DNA of 52,792 nucleotides from an uncultured Paludibacter sp. (GTDB lineage: Bacteria > Bacteroidota > Bacteroidia > Bacteroidales > Paludibacteraceae): positions 1 to 52,792 of the forward strand of contig CALCBD010000022.1 of assembly GCA_937897985.1 (NCBI GenBank). Direction: 5' to 3'. Below the pieces are notes generated by a model, which was not told the DNA's origin, made no database searches, and saw only the letters and a program-made list of their open reading frames with translations. The position numbers and the translations under genes were made by a program. Shown piece by piece: positions 52,484 through 52,792 of the stretch; position 1 is the stretch's first letter, and each line of letters starts with the position of its first letter.

Positions 52484-52792
52484 TTATAAAAGTTTCCATG
52501 CCAGCGAAATAATCAATGAATTCGATGGCAGGCTTGCTAAAGTTTTTCCGTTCAGTTTACTTTCGGCCATGTTACTGATAAGGTTAGCACGGGCATCGAT
52601 GGTGAAATTAAAAATATCGACACCTGCTCCTATTTCCAATCCCACATTCGACTTTTTGGCTTCGGTACTAATCTGGCCAATATCGAAATTTCCGCCTGCA
52701 AGGTTATTATAATCGAGTGCCGAACCGGCTAAAAATCTGAGCTTGGGCCCTGCAAATGCATGGATATTTACAATGCCTAAATCAATTACTTT
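52484..52792 (-). CDS. Outer-membrane beta-barrel protein, C-terminal part only
   Basis: An open frame of 102 codons plus a stop enters from the right edge, so the start is outside the window. The visible part reads DLGIVNIHAFAGPKLRFLAG, then NVGLEIGAGVDIFNFTIDAR and ends LIISLAWKLL, alternating strand patterns of an eight-stranded outer-membrane barrel (OMP_b-brl type) common in Bacteroidota. Family membership is by style only; function unknown. Confidence 0.75.
   Translation of the reverse strand, partial: KVIDLGIVNIHAFAGPKLRFLAGSALDYNNLAGGNFDIGQISTEAKKSNVGLEIGAGVDIFNFTIDARANLISNMAESKLNGKTLASLPSNSLIISLAWKLL

Overview
The window is a stretch of chromosome from a Bacteroidota bacterium, most likely an anaerobic member of the order Bacteroidales. 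Several things point that way. Many genes sit behind the phylum's own promoter type (TTTG, about 19 bases, then TAnnTTTG). Rho carries a long disordered insert. The families DUF4494, DUF5687, GldF, GGGtGRT and the four-helix-bundle (23S IVP) protein are present, and glycogen is handled by a GH133/GT4/GH57 gene set. The DNA is AT-rich. I see no rRNA, tRNA, integrase, transposase, phage gene or CRISPR array, and the genes are mostly intact housekeeping and envelope functions. Genus cannot be fixed from the sequence alone.

Layout. 0.1-4.2 kb: a minus-strand operon of sugar-phosphate transferase, Wzi-like outer-membrane protein and coaE. 4.5-6.8 kb: rho with a structured leader and a terminator. 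7.2-8.9 kb: a beta-eliminating lyase whose active-site residues are those of tyrosine phenol-lyase rather than tryptophanase, behind a leader with a small ORF and two hairpins. 8.9-11.2 kb: an iron/siderophore/corrinoid-type lipoprotein and permease without an ATPase, behind an attenuator-like leader. 11.3-13.9 kb: a sugar MFS transporter and a Gfo/Idh oxidoreductase, divergent around a LacI/PurR-type palindrome. 14.0-16.3 kb: the uncharacterised GGGtGRT/IscU-like pair, split by a four-helix-bundle gene bracketed by inverted AATTCAT repeats. 16.5-18.5 kb: a GNAT protein and tRNA nucleotidyltransferase. 18.7-23.6 kb: a glycogen operon (debranching enzyme, GT4 synthase, GH57-like protein lacking a catalytic Asp).

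23.7-29.3 kb: rhomboid, DEAD-box helicase, the rpsF-rpsR-rplI operon, DUF4494, YggS and a sirtuin. 29.3-38.3 kb: a tripartite RND efflux operon, then gamma-carbonic anhydrase, DUF5687 permease, ABC ATPase and an FMN-binding exported protein. 38.5-43.5 kb: a Crp-family regulator, a large TPR protein, a PagL-type lipid A deacylase and an orphan gldF. 43.8-47.0 kb: surE, a small membrane protein, def, ruvX and lpxH. 47.0-52.8 kb: two tandem GH53 galactanase lipoproteins, a GlsB/OlsB-like lipid N-acyltransferase, argS, and the 3' end of a beta-barrel protein cut by the window edge.

The strongest leads are: the tyrosine phenol-lyase and its leader; the four-helix-bundle cassette in inverted heptamer repeats inside the GGGtGRT/IscU-like operon, with related heptamer arrays at two other intergenic sites; the GH57-like protein with Asp replaced by Gly; strong Shine-Dalgarno sites on rpsR and rplI in a phylum that hardly uses them; and competing-hairpin leaders before rho and the binding-protein/permease operon. 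All functional statements come from reading the translated sequence; no database search was run.
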